DNA from: DATKZB01 sp035528235
GTDB lineage: Bacteria > Planctomycetota > Phycisphaerae > FEN-1346
DNA: 7,834 nucleotides
Reading direction: 5' to 3'
Assembly: GCA_035528235.1 (NCBI GenBank)
Contig: DATKZB010000127.1
Span: forward strand, 1-7,834
Part shown: positions 1 through 7,834 of the stretch, one piece after another
Layout of the letters: each line of letters begins with the position of its first letter
Position numbering within the stretch: the stretch's first letter is position 1
Notes under the pieces: generated by a model
The model's input: the letters and a program-made list of their open reading frames with translations, nothing else
Databases searched by the model: none
What the model was told of the DNA's origin: nothing
Made by a program: the position numbers and the translations under genes

Positions 1-2
1 AG

Positions 3-110
3 ACGGAGATGATCGCCGGCCTGCGCTCCTACCTGCGCAGTACGCAACGCCAGCCGGAGCTCGTCAAGAGTTACTTCCACGCCGAGCCCGTCCGCTACGC
101 CGCCGGGTAG
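3..110 (+). CDS. C-terminal end of an unidentified protein (partial)
   Basis: An open frame enters from the left edge and ends at TAG (108-110), giving 35 residues that finish in ...SYFHAEPVRYAAG. Nearly every codon ends in G or C, which matches the codon use of the other genes here and supports real coding. The visible part is hydrophilic, has no membrane segment, and looks like a helix (around LRSYLRSTQRQPELV) followed by a short tail. I do not recognise the family from so little sequence and assign no function. It is the only plus-strand gene in the window, so it converges on the minus-strand receptor gene that ends at 349. The repeat-rich spacer 111-348 separates the two. No T-rich intrinsic terminator is visible after its stop. 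Confidence 0.6.
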   Translation, partial: TEMIAGLRSYLRSTQRQPELVKSYFHAEPVRYAAG

Positions 111-158
111 AAATGTGCAATGTTTAACGCTCTGGGTAATAACTGCAAAGGCATTGTC

Positions 159-187
159 CGCAGATTTCGCAGATTGGCGCAGATTGG
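159..187. repeat. Short tandem repeat, unit CGCAGATTGG, about 3 copies
   Basis: Three successive copies of CGCAGATT followed by T or GG lie at 159-167, 168-177 and 178-187, differing only in the last bases. The tract is intergenic, between the end of the plus-strand CDS and the receptor gene. It is the first of three unrelated short repeats packed into about 160 bp. Units of this kind often recur at many intergenic sites in planctomycete-like genomes; that is recollection and cannot be tested within this window. Confidence 0.8.
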
Positions 188-200
188 AGCCAAAGAAGAG

Positions 201-264
201 GCAACAAGGCAAGAAGGCAACAAGGCAACGAGGCAACGAGGCAACGAGGCAACGAGGCAACCAA
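201..264. repeat. 8-bp tandem repeat, unit GCAACGAG, 8 copies
   Basis: Eight contiguous octamers occupy this stretch. The first three are variants (GCAACAAG, GCAAGAAG, GCAACAAG), the next four are identical GCAACGAG copies (225-256), and the last is GCAACCAA. The identical centre with degenerate ends is typical of arrays that expand by slippage. There are no spacers, so this is not CRISPR. Open frames running through it have low-complexity translations such as repeated ATRQRGNE, which look like by-products of the repeat. Confidence 0.92.
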
Positions 265-294
265 GTGCAGTGTCGGCGGGTGCTCGGGCTTTTG

Positions 295-321
295 TCTGCG
301 GGCTCTGCGGGCTCTGTGGTG
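295..321. repeat. 9-bp tandem repeat, unit TCTGCGGGC, about 3 copies
   Basis: TCTGCGGGC occurs at 295-303 and 304-312, followed by the diverged copy TCTGTGGTG at 313-321. It lies 28 bp from the stop codon of the receptor gene, so it would form part of that gene's 3' untranslated region. No hairpin followed by a T tract is visible in 111-348 on the minus strand, so the end of the receptor transcript is not marked by an obvious intrinsic terminator. Confidence 0.7.
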
Positions 322-348
322 AATTGTTGTGGATTGGGCGTGCCGCGT

Positions 349-3300
349 TCAGGGGGGCCAGGATTTGGCGGCTTGTTGGGCGTCGGCTAGTTCTTCGTCG
401 CGGCGGTGGTAGCCGCAGTGGTGGATGAGTTTGCGGGCGTCGGCGAGGTCGTGGGTGGGGCCGGGGTCTTTTTGGGGGCCGGGCCAGGGGTAGGGGCGGA
501 CGGCGTGGAAGAGTCGGGCGCGGTGGAGGAGGATGTCGGTCATGTGCAGGCGCATGGGGCCGCGTTCGGCGATCTGCCAGCCGTCGTCCAGGTCGCGTCC
601 CGATCCATCGGGATCGCCCTCCAGAACTCGCAGCCAGGCGCGGGAGAGGAGGGCGCGAGGAAGGTGGTCCATGGTGCCCGCTCGGCGGAGGCCGTCGACG
701 GCGTCGGTGACGTGTTGGCGGGCCGGGGCGAGATCGGAATGCGGAATGCGGAATGCGGAATGCCCGAGGATGGCACGGTAGAGGGCGGCGCGGGCCAGCG
801 TGAGGTGGTCGAGGGCGATGGTGAGGAGGGAGTCACATGGCATACGCCACTCGAACATCTTCTGACCCCGCCCGTCGACTTCGCGGCAGCGGGCGATCAA
901 CCCGTCACGGGCGTCCTGCGCGCAGTCCGGCACGGGCTCCAGGCCTATGCCAGTCTGCCAAGCGGCGCGTTCGGGCTCGGCCAGGAGCAGGTCGCAATAC
1001 TGGAAGCCCGCGGCCGAGTAGAGCAGCGGATGCTCCGGCTCACGCTCGGCCTGGATGGCCTCGGCCTCGCGGAAGGAGGCTAGGGCGTCGGCGCGCCGGC
1101 CAGCTTGGTGGAGGGCGTCGGCCAGCGCCGTGCGAACTGCCACCCGCATAAACTGGTCACTGCTGCGATCGGCGAACGTCACGGACTGGTCGGGGTCAGG
1201 GACCGCGTCGGTCACGCGGCCTAGCGTCAGGTTTAGCTCGCTCAGATTGCAGGCGCGGGCGGCGGCATTTCTCCAGTCCTGGTGATTTAACTCAATTGGC
1301 AATCCGGCCCGCATCGGCTCGAGGGCCTCGGTCAGGCGGCCCAGGGCGCGAAGGCGGAAGCCCGCCTGATTCAAGAGCCAGGCTTGGGCGCCTTCAGAAA
1401 GCGCCGGCGAGATTCCGCCCCAAGCTTCGTCGAAGAAACACGCGACTGCGCCAAGGTCCGCGCCGAAAGCGCCAAGCTTCCGGGTGCTGTAGAACTCGTC
1501 GCGACGCCCGATGCGGGCGTTGTAGACATGATCGCACGCTTCCTGTTGCATCCCGGCCTGGCAGCCGTGGGCGACGGCCTGGTAGAGGGGTTGGAGGTCT
1601 TCGAGAGTCGCGTCCGGCTTGTCCTCCGTACTCTCCGTGAGATGCTCGTAGAGGCGGCGGTGGGCGGCACGCCAAGCGTCGGGGTTCTTCTCGCGGAGTT
1701 GGTTGGCGAAGTATTCGCGGATTAGTGGATGTGCGTCGATTGACGATTGACGATTGACGATTGACGATTGAACGGCCAGCAAGCTACAGTCGGCCAGCGA
1801 CGAGAGAGTCAGGTTCCAGTCTTCCTCGTTCAGGCCGATTAGGGGTTCGGTCAAGCCAGCTATAGGCGGGGGGTTTCGCAGGGCGGTCAGGCAGGCGGCG
1901 TCGGCCGGGCGGTCGAAGAGGCCCAGGAGGCGGAGGACGGCCAGGGCGCGGGCGCCGTCCTCACTGCCGTCGGAAAACCACCTCTCGTACGCGGCCATGG
2001 TCTTGAAGGCGTGGCCGCCCTGGGTCCTGGCGTCGGCTTTGGTGAACTTCACTCGGTCGCGCTTGCGGATGTCGCCCTGATGCGCCTTCGCAAGGTAGGT
2101 GCCGAGGAGGCGCAGGGTGAGGGCGTGGCCGTTGACTTCGCTGCTGGCGGCGCGGAGTTCGGGGTCGTCGCGGTTGATGTCGACGGCGCCGGCGCGGTTT
2201 GCGCCGGCCTGGTGTAGCAAGGCGGCGCCGGCCTGGTCGCTGAGGTTCTCCAGGGTCCACTCCGGGGCGGTGGTGTCGTTGAAGGGGGCCAGGTCGGTGA
2301 GGCGCTCGCGGGTGGTGACGACGCAGAGGCCGGGGTTGTGCTGGGCGAGGCCCTTGAGCAGGGCCTCGATGGCGGGGTCTTTGAGCTGGCCACCGAGGGG
2401 GCCGGGGGGGTATTGGAGGGGCTCGAGGCCGTCGAGGACCAGCAGGGTGGGACGCTCGGCGACGAGCTGCGCCAGGCGGGCGCCCTTGTCCCACGGGGAG
2501 GTGGGGCTGTCGGCCATGGCCTTGTCGCCGAAGAAGGTGAGGGCCTTGGCGATGAAGGCGTCGGCCGAGGCGGCGCCCTGCTCTCGGGTGCCCTGGCTGT
2601 AGAAGGACCAGTCGAAAAAGCGGGCGCCGTCGTAATCGCGTTTGGCCAGGTTGGCTTCCCAGGTTGCGATCAGGGCGGTCTTGCCGACGCCGCCGAAGGC
2701 GACGATGGTCAGGAGGTGGGTGGCGGGGTCGGTCCAGGCTTTGTCGAGGTCGGCGAGTTTTTCCTCGCGTCCGACGAGGTGGTCGGCGCCGTGGTGGAGG
2801 CGGGTAGGGGCGATCTCGGTAGAGCCGGCAACTGGCGGCTGAGTTGGCGGCGGTGTCTTGGGTGGCAAGACTGGCACCGGGCCGAGCGCGTTTTTCTCGA
2901 CGCTTGCCTGCCCGGTGAGAATGCGGATCAGCGTCTCATAGCCGGGGTCGGCCACGGCGAAGTCGCGCAGGCGACAGAAGGTCCAGCCGCGAAGGAAGCG
3001 AGGTATGGCGCTGTCCGGCTCGTCGTCGAACAGGACCGGGATGAGGCGGCTGTTGCCCTTCTCGTCGTAAAGGTCGTCGTCGAGCAGACTGCCCTCCCAG
3101 TAAACACCCTTACCCTTCGTCGGCGGTACTTTTCCCTCGATGCGGCGTCGGTATTCCGCGGTGCAGACGCAGAGGACGAAGTCAGAGTGGTCGCGGCTGA
3201 TCTGGTCATTGCACCAGCGGGGCCAGTCGACGATTTCGTCGGTGTGGAACTGGTCGATTTCGACGTCGATCCCGTTGGCTCGCAATGCCCTGGCGAAGGC

Positions 3301-3372
3301 GAGGACTCGCGCCTTGTGCTCGTCGGAATCGTGGCTGTAGCTGATGAAGACCTTGGGGGAGGGCGTGTCCAT
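349..3372 (-). CDS. SEFIR-STAND NTPase-TPR immune-receptor-like protein
   Basis: A 1007-residue predicted cytoplasmic receptor with no signal peptide or membrane segment. Residues 6 to about 155 form a SEFIR/TIR-like domain: KVFISYSHDS at the N-terminus, then DFVLCVCTAEY (64-74), GVYWEG (89-94) and LIPVLF (110-115). E93 is a candidate catalytic residue by analogy with TIR enzymes. A proline-rich linker (162-190) leads to a STAND/NB-ARC-type NTPase: Walker A AFGGVGKT (225-232), Walker B LLVLDGLE (310-317), sensor-like VVTTRER (351-357) and GHALTL (415-420), resembling the NB-ARC GLPLAL motif. Residues 470-560 look like a winged helix ending in DAHPLIREYF, at the position of the MHD motif. From about 660 to 1000 there are TPR-like helical repeats, probably the sensor. 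Bacterial SEFIR and TIR effectors are known to act in antiphage defence by consuming NAD; that activity is inferred here. The ATG at 3372 directly precedes the conserved SEFIR strand; its ribosome site (GGGGA, 9 nt upstream) is weak. Two heptamer repeats interrupt the coding sequence in frame. It could instead be a signalling regulator rather than a defence protein. Confidence 0.9.
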   Translation of the reverse strand: MDTPSPKVFISYSHDSDEHKARVLAFARALRANGIDVEIDQFHTDEIVDWPRWCNDQISRDHSDFVLCVCTAEYRRRIEGKVPPTKGKGVYWEGSLLDDDLYDEKGNSRLIPVLFDDEPDSAIPRFLRGWTFCRLRDFAVADPGYETLIRILTGQASVEKNALGPVPVLPPKTPPPTQPPVAGSTEIAPTRLHHGADHLVGREEKLADLDKAWTDPATHLLTIVAFGGVGKTALIATWEANLAKRDYDGARFFDWSFYSQGTREQGAASADAFIAKALTFFGDKAMADSPTSPWDKGARLAQLVAERPTLLVLDGLEPLQYPPGPLGGQLKDPAIEALLKGLAQHNPGLCVVTTRERLTDLAPFNDTTAPEWTLENLSDQAGAALLHQAGANRAGAVDINRDDPELRAASSEVNGHALTLRLLGTYLAKAHQGDIRKRDRVKFTKADARTQGGHAFKTMAAYERWFSDGSEDGARALAVLRLLGLFDRPADAACLTALRNPPPIAGLTEPLIGLNEEDWNLTLSSLADCSLLAVQSSIVNRQSSIDAHPLIREYFANQLREKNPDAWRAAHRRLYEHLTESTEDKPDATLEDLQPLYQAVAHGCQAGMQQEACDHVYNARIGRRDEFYSTRKLGAFGADLGAVACFFDEAWGGISPALSEGAQAWLLNQAGFRLRALGRLTEALEPMRAGLPIELNHQDWRNAAARACNLSELNLTLGRVTDAVPDPDQSVTFADRSSDQFMRVAVRTALADALHQAGRRADALASFREAEAIQAEREPEHPLLYSAAGFQYCDLLLAEPERAAWQTGIGLEPVPDCAQDARDGLIARCREVDGRGQKMFEWRMPCDSLLTIALDHLTLARAALYRAILGHSAFRIPHSDLAPARQHVTDAVDGLRRAGTMDHLPRALLSRAWLRVLEGDPDGSGRDLDDGWQIAERGPMRLHMTDILLHRARLFHAVRPYPWPGPQKDPGPTHDLADARKLIHHCGYHRRDEELADAQQAAKSWPP
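735..762. repeat. In-gene 7-bp tandem repeat, 4 copies of CGGAATG
   Basis: Four perfect contiguous copies of CGGAATG (CATTCCG on the coding strand) lie inside the receptor gene and encode HSAFRIPHS, residues 871-879. The insert falls between two predicted helices of a TPR-like unit, after ALYRAILG and before LAPARQHVTDAV, so it probably forms a loop. Seven is not a multiple of three, so gain or loss of one unit would change the downstream frame. Confidence 0.93.
1737..1771. repeat. In-gene 7-bp tandem repeat, 5 copies of CGATTGA
   Basis: Five perfect contiguous copies of CGATTGA (TCAATCG on the coding strand) lie inside the receptor gene and encode QSSIVNRQSSI plus the first base of the next codon, residues 535-546. 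The insert sits between SLLAV and DAHPLIREYF, the segment equivalent to the NB-ARC MHD motif. The surrounding protein sequence is otherwise continuous with the family pattern. As with the other tract, a change of one unit would break the frame. Confidence 0.95.
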
Positions 3373-3373
3373 A

Positions 3374-3408
3374 GGGACGTTTCCCCGGGCCCGATCCAGA
3401 ATCGGGCC
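3374..3408 (-). promoter_or_regulatory. Two adjacent hairpins in the receptor gene leader
   Basis: Read on the minus strand, a perfect 8-bp stem GGCCCGAT/ATCGGGCC with a 5-nt loop (3408 to 3388) is followed after two bases by a small stem GGGA/TCCC with an AACG loop (3385 to 3374). The second ends one base before the ATG at 3372 and contains the only purine-rich candidate ribosome site, GGGGA. If the hairpins form in the mRNA they could limit translation initiation. There is no T tract after either, so they do not look like a terminator. The complementarity is seen directly; a regulatory role is inferred. Confidence 0.4.
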
Positions 3409-3551
3409 GTCGTGCGCGGGTCTCGGCGAGCACGGGTCCGCGGCCGGTCGTGGGGTTTGGGCCTCGATCGGTGGCGGCCGTGTGGCCGATTATGTCCTGT
3501 GCGGCCGTCAGGCACCCCGACGAGGCCTGGCCGCGATAGTGCAGGATATAA

Positions 3552-3578
3552 AGTATCGGTTGGGGGTTGGGGATGCAA
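3552..3578 (-). promoter_or_regulatory. Possible promoter for the receptor gene
   Basis: The only AT-rich patch of the 3373-3654 spacer contains, on the minus strand, TTGCAT (3578 to 3573) and GATACT (3557 to 3552) separated by 15 nt, with TACTTT as an alternative -10 at 17 nt. Matches to the sigma-70 consensus are partial (3 of 6 and 4 of 6). If it is used, the leader would be about 170 nt and would include the paired hairpins before the ATG. Confidence 0.22.
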
Positions 3579-3616
3579 GGGTCGCCGAATCGGCGTCTCT
3601 CGTGTGACACAGTCCG

Positions 3617-3634
3617 CGCGAACTGAAGTTCGCG
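3617..3634 (-). terminator. Strong hairpin after nadC, possible non-canonical terminator
   Basis: CGCGAACT and AGTTCGCG form an almost perfect palindrome with two central bases; realistically this is a 7-bp stem with a 4-nt loop. It starts about 20 nt past the nadC stop on the minus strand. No T tract follows in the transcript, so it is not a textbook intrinsic terminator. It might instead stabilise the nadC 3' end or be a copy of a dispersed palindromic repeat. A smaller stem, CGCCG/CGGCG with loop AAT, lies at 3583-3595. Confidence 0.4.
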
Positions 3635-3654
3635 GCTCGGTTGTTCGTTGGGGG

Positions 3655-4557
3655 TCAGGCGGATTCTAGGGCTAGGTCGATGGCGGGGGCCGAGTGGGTG
3701 ATGGCGCCTACGGAGATTCGCTCTACTCCGGTCTCGGCTATGGTGCGGACGTTGTCGAGGGTTATGCCGCCGGAGGCCTCCAGGCGGACCTTGCCCTTGA
3801 GGCCGAGGGAGTCGCGGAGCTTGACGACCTTGCGGAGATCGGCCGGCTTGAAGTTGTCCAACAGGACGAAGTCCACGCCGACGACCTTGAAGACTTCGGC
3901 GGCCTGCTCGACGGTGTCGGCTTCGACCTCGACGAACTTGGGCGGCGGGTCGAGGGAGGCGGCTTGGTTGAGCATCTCGAAGACGACGCCGGCGAGGCGC
4001 TCGCGCTCGATGCCGGCCAGGTGGTTGTCCTTGATCAGAACGGCGTCGTGCAGGCCCATGCGATGGTTGCGCCCGCCGCCGCAGCAGACGGCGTACTTGT
4101 CCAGGACGCGCCAGCCGGGGATCGTCTTGCGGGTGTCGAGGATTTTGGCGGGCGTGCCGGCGACGGCATCGACATAGGCCCGGGTGGCCGTGGCCACACC
4201 GCACAAGCGCTGGAGGAAGTTGAGCAGGACTCGCTCGGCCGCCAGGATCGGACCGTTGGGCCCGCGGACGCGGGCGAGTTCGGCACCGATCTTGAAGCGC
4301 GAGCCGTCCCAGACGCCCTGGGTCCAGGTGAGCTCGATCCAGCGGTCGTAGGTGGTCAGGATGTCGCCGGCGACGGCGCAGCCGGCCAGTACGCCGGCCC
4401 GCCGGGAGACGAGTCGGTACTCACCGGGCCCGACGTCCTCGCCCAGCAGCCGGCTGCTGATGTCGCCCGCGTCGCCGAGGTCCTCGGCCCGGGCCATCTC
4501 GGCCAGCTCGCGCACGCGCGTTCGGAGCAGATCCATGTCACTGAATTGGGGCTCCAT
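3655..4557 (-). CDS. nadC: Nicotinate-nucleotide pyrophosphorylase (carboxylating), NadC
   Basis: Quinolinate phosphoribosyltransferase converts quinolinate and PRPP to nicotinate mononucleotide, CO2 and pyrophosphate in de novo NAD synthesis. From the ATG at 4557 the protein is 300 residues, normal for the family. Signature blocks, numbered from that ATG, are DTRKT (141-145), GGGRNHRMGLHD (160-171) with LIKDNH (174-179), the EVEAD strand with its acidic residue (210-214), LLDNF (232-236) and the phosphate-binding ASGGI with ISVGAITHS near the C-terminus. These cover the lysines, arginines, histidine and acidic residues that bind substrate in known enzymes. An in-frame GTG at 4638 would add 27 residues (PAPVAKCTY...) that do not resemble the family and overlap a hairpin, so I reject it. 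ATG 4536 (MDLLRTRV...) is a possible alternative. No Shine-Dalgarno sequence is well placed for either ATG. It follows the lipoprotein gene by 116 nt and is probably constitutive. Confidence 0.96.
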   Translation of the reverse strand: MEPQFSDMDLLRTRVRELAEMARAEDLGDAGDISSRLLGEDVGPGEYRLVSRRAGVLAGCAVAGDILTTYDRWIELTWTQGVWDGSRFKIGAELARVRGPNGPILAAERVLLNFLQRLCGVATATRAYVDAVAGTPAKILDTRKTIPGWRVLDKYAVCCGGGRNHRMGLHDAVLIKDNHLAGIERERLAGVVFEMLNQAASLDPPPKFVEVEADTVEQAAEVFKVVGVDFVLLDNFKPADLRKVVKLRDSLGLKGKVRLEASGGITLDNVRTIAETGVERISVGAITHSAPAIDLALESA

Positions 4558-4566
4558 GATGCGGTC

Positions 4567-4595
4567 ATGCTGGGGCAGAATCGGCCGGTTGTCAA
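4567..4595 (-). promoter_or_regulatory. Possible nadC promoter giving a leaderless mRNA
   Basis: On the minus strand a perfect TTGACA (4595 to 4590) is followed after 17 nt by CAGCAT (4572 to 4567), a 3-of-6 match to the -10 consensus. The usual start distance would place transcription within a few bases of the ATG at 4557. That would agree with the lack of a ribosome binding site there. The weak -10 keeps confidence low. Confidence 0.25.
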
Positions 4596-4627
4596 CGGCA
4601 CGAACCGCGTATGTGCATTTGGCAACC

Positions 4628-4647
4628 GGTGCGGGCACGGCCGCACC
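4628..4647 (-). other. Hairpin between the lipoprotein gene and nadC
   Basis: A perfect 7-bp inverted repeat, GGTGCGG and CCGCACC with a 6-nt loop, starts 26 nt past the lipoprotein stop on the minus strand. It lacks a following T run. It could mark the 3' end of the lipoprotein message or an RNA-processing point in a shared transcript. It spans the GTG at 4638 that could otherwise be read as an earlier nadC start. Confidence 0.4.
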
Positions 4648-4673
4648 ATGGAGCCCTTGTGGGTACAGGCCCG

Positions 4674-4946
4674 CTACCGGCTCGATGCGAGGAAGTGGCC
4701 CTCGCAGGGGACGGAAGCTTCACCTTCTTCCTCGATGGTGATGGTTTCGATGATCTCGCCCTCGTGGCAGGGCTCGAGGTGGACGCGCCGGGCGGTGCAC
4801 CTGTTGAGGTCCACGACGTAGATGTCGTCCTGCCAGACGACGGCCGACTTGTTGTAGACTCCGTGCCGCGTGGTGCTGGCCACGAGGCAGCCGGACGCGG
4901 CTGTCAGCACAAAGACGGCCGCCAACGCCATGAGTACGGTGCGCAT
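4674..4946 (-). CDS. Small predicted lipoprotein of unknown function
   Basis: A 90-residue protein that I do not recognise. The N-terminus MRTVLMALAAVFVLTAASGC is a lipoprotein signal: a charged start, a hydrophobic stretch, and a lipobox-like ASGC with the lipidated cysteine at 20. After cleavage about 71 residues would remain, anchored to a membrane on the periplasmic side. The mature part (SAVVWQDDIYVVDLNRC, then RRVHLEPC and a glutamate-rich IETITIEEEGE) has three more cysteines (50, 60, 81), is acidic towards the end, and has no further membrane segment. The start is fixed by a strong ribosome site, AAGGAG, 6 nt before the ATG. The gene lies 226 nt from the acnA stop, beyond the acnA terminator, so it probably has its own promoter in 4947-5110. 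nadC follows on the same strand. No catalytic motif is visible. An exported regulator or envelope component is possible, but nothing shows this. Confidence 0.8.
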   Translation of the reverse strand: MRTVLMALAAVFVLTAASGCLVASTTRHGVYNKSAVVWQDDIYVVDLNRCTARRVHLEPCHEGEIIETITIEEEGEASVPCEGHFLASSR

Positions 4947-4952
4947 GACAAT

Positions 4953-4958
4953 CTCCTT
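4953..4958 (-). promoter_or_regulatory. Ribosome binding site of the lipoprotein gene
   Basis: AAGGAG on the minus strand with a 6-nt spacer to the ATG at 4946. It is the best Shine-Dalgarno sequence in the window and decides this start. By comparison, nadC has none well placed and the receptor gene has only a weak one. Confidence 0.8.
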
Positions 4959-4984
4959 CCGTGCGGGAAATGAAGAGGCGTTGA

Positions 4985-5018
4985 GTCGCCCGCCCCGCCG
5001 TTAGTCGCGCCGGGCGAC
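4985..5018 (-). other. Inverted repeat in the lipoprotein gene leader
   Basis: GTCGCCCG (4985-4992) and CGGGCGAC (5011-5018) are perfect 8-bp inverted repeats separated by 18 bases. They lie about 40-70 nt upstream of the lipoprotein ATG. If transcribed they could form a stem-loop in the 5' leader; as DNA they could be an operator. In such GC-rich sequence an 8-bp match may also arise by chance. A weaker 5-bp pair, GTGTC/GACAC, lies at 5044-5063. Confidence 0.3.
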
Positions 5019-5116
5019 GGGACGGGCACACGCGGCTGACGTTGTGTCCAGAAGGGCAGACACGCGTGGGCGGCATGGGTTAGGCGCTTAACGATCCCGG
5101 ATGATCCGCGGCGGAG

Positions 5117-5141
5117 AAAAAAACCAGGCGACGGAGCCCGG
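5117..5141 (-). terminator. Intrinsic terminator of acnA
   Basis: On the minus strand, 31 nt after the acnA stop, CCGGGC pairs with GCCTGG (six pairs, one of them G-U) around a 6-nt loop and is followed directly by seven T residues. This GC-rich stem with a T tract is the classic intrinsic terminator form. It separates acnA from the lipoprotein gene. Confidence 0.85.
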
Positions 5142-5172
5142 GTTTGGGGTGGCGTTGTCGTGCGCGGGCGGC

Positions 5173-7834
<2,662 letters not shown>

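Noticed and set aside
201..264. CRISPR-like array
   Set aside because: The repeats are 8 bp and directly adjacent with no spacers; it is a simple tandem repeat.
115..428. Two overlapping plus-strand frames of 91 and 102 codons through the repeats
   Set aside because: Their translations consist largely of the repeat (ATRQRGNE) and then run antisense into the receptor gene end; neither has a plausible ribosome site or family.
3558..3582. G-quadruplex candidate in the receptor leader
   Set aside because: Only three runs of three or more G are present, which is not enough for a standard four-run quadruplex.
2338..3669. Plus-strand open frame of 443 codons
   Set aside because: It is antisense to the SEFIR and NTPase regions of the receptor gene, has no recognisable motifs, and has the glycine/valine-rich composition of a shadow frame.
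4558..4638. N-terminal extension of NadC from the GTG at 4638
   Set aside because: The 27 extra residues do not resemble the family, the GTG lies inside a hairpin, and there is no good ribosome site before it.

Overview
The window is GC-rich DNA (most codons end in G or C) with four genes read leftward on the minus strand and the last 35 codons of a rightward gene at the left edge. It looks like a bacterial chromosome. A SEFIR-STAND-TPR receptor of this form, together with short 7-10 bp tandem repeats between and inside genes, is what I associate with Planctomycetota (perhaps Phycisphaerae) and similar large-genome environmental bacteria. That placement is an inference, because there is no rRNA or other marker here.

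Layout, left to right: (1) 3-110, the C-terminal end of an unidentified plus-strand CDS. (2) 111-348, an intergenic stretch with three different short tandem repeats in a row (159-187, 201-264, 295-321). (3) 349-3372, minus strand, a 1007-residue immune-receptor-like protein: N-terminal SEFIR (TIR-like) domain, STAND/NB-ARC-type NTPase, winged-helix region, then TPR-like helical repeats. Its coding sequence contains two perfect 7-bp tandem repeats (735-762 and 1737-1771), both in frame. (4) 3373-3654, an intergenic leader with several hairpins. (5) 3655-4557, minus, nadC (quinolinate phosphoribosyltransferase). (6) 4674-4946, minus, a small lipoprotein of unknown function with a strong ribosome binding site. 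(7) 4947-5172, an intergenic region with an intrinsic terminator for the next gene. (8) 5173-7834, minus, aconitate hydratase A, complete at its C-terminus and cut by the right edge roughly 15-25 residues short of its start.

acnA ends at a convincing terminator, so the lipoprotein gene and nadC form a separate transcription unit, with the receptor gene downstream in the same direction. The housekeeping genes (TCA cycle, NAD synthesis) look ordinary. The unusual part is the receptor. Its predicted effector belongs to a superfamily that includes NAD-consuming domains, it lies next to an NAD-biosynthesis gene, and its two heptamer tracts would each shift the reading frame if one unit were gained or lost. 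This makes it a candidate antiphage or self-killing receptor that could be switched by repeat slippage. The domain architecture is visible in the sequence; the switching and the link to NAD are hypotheses.
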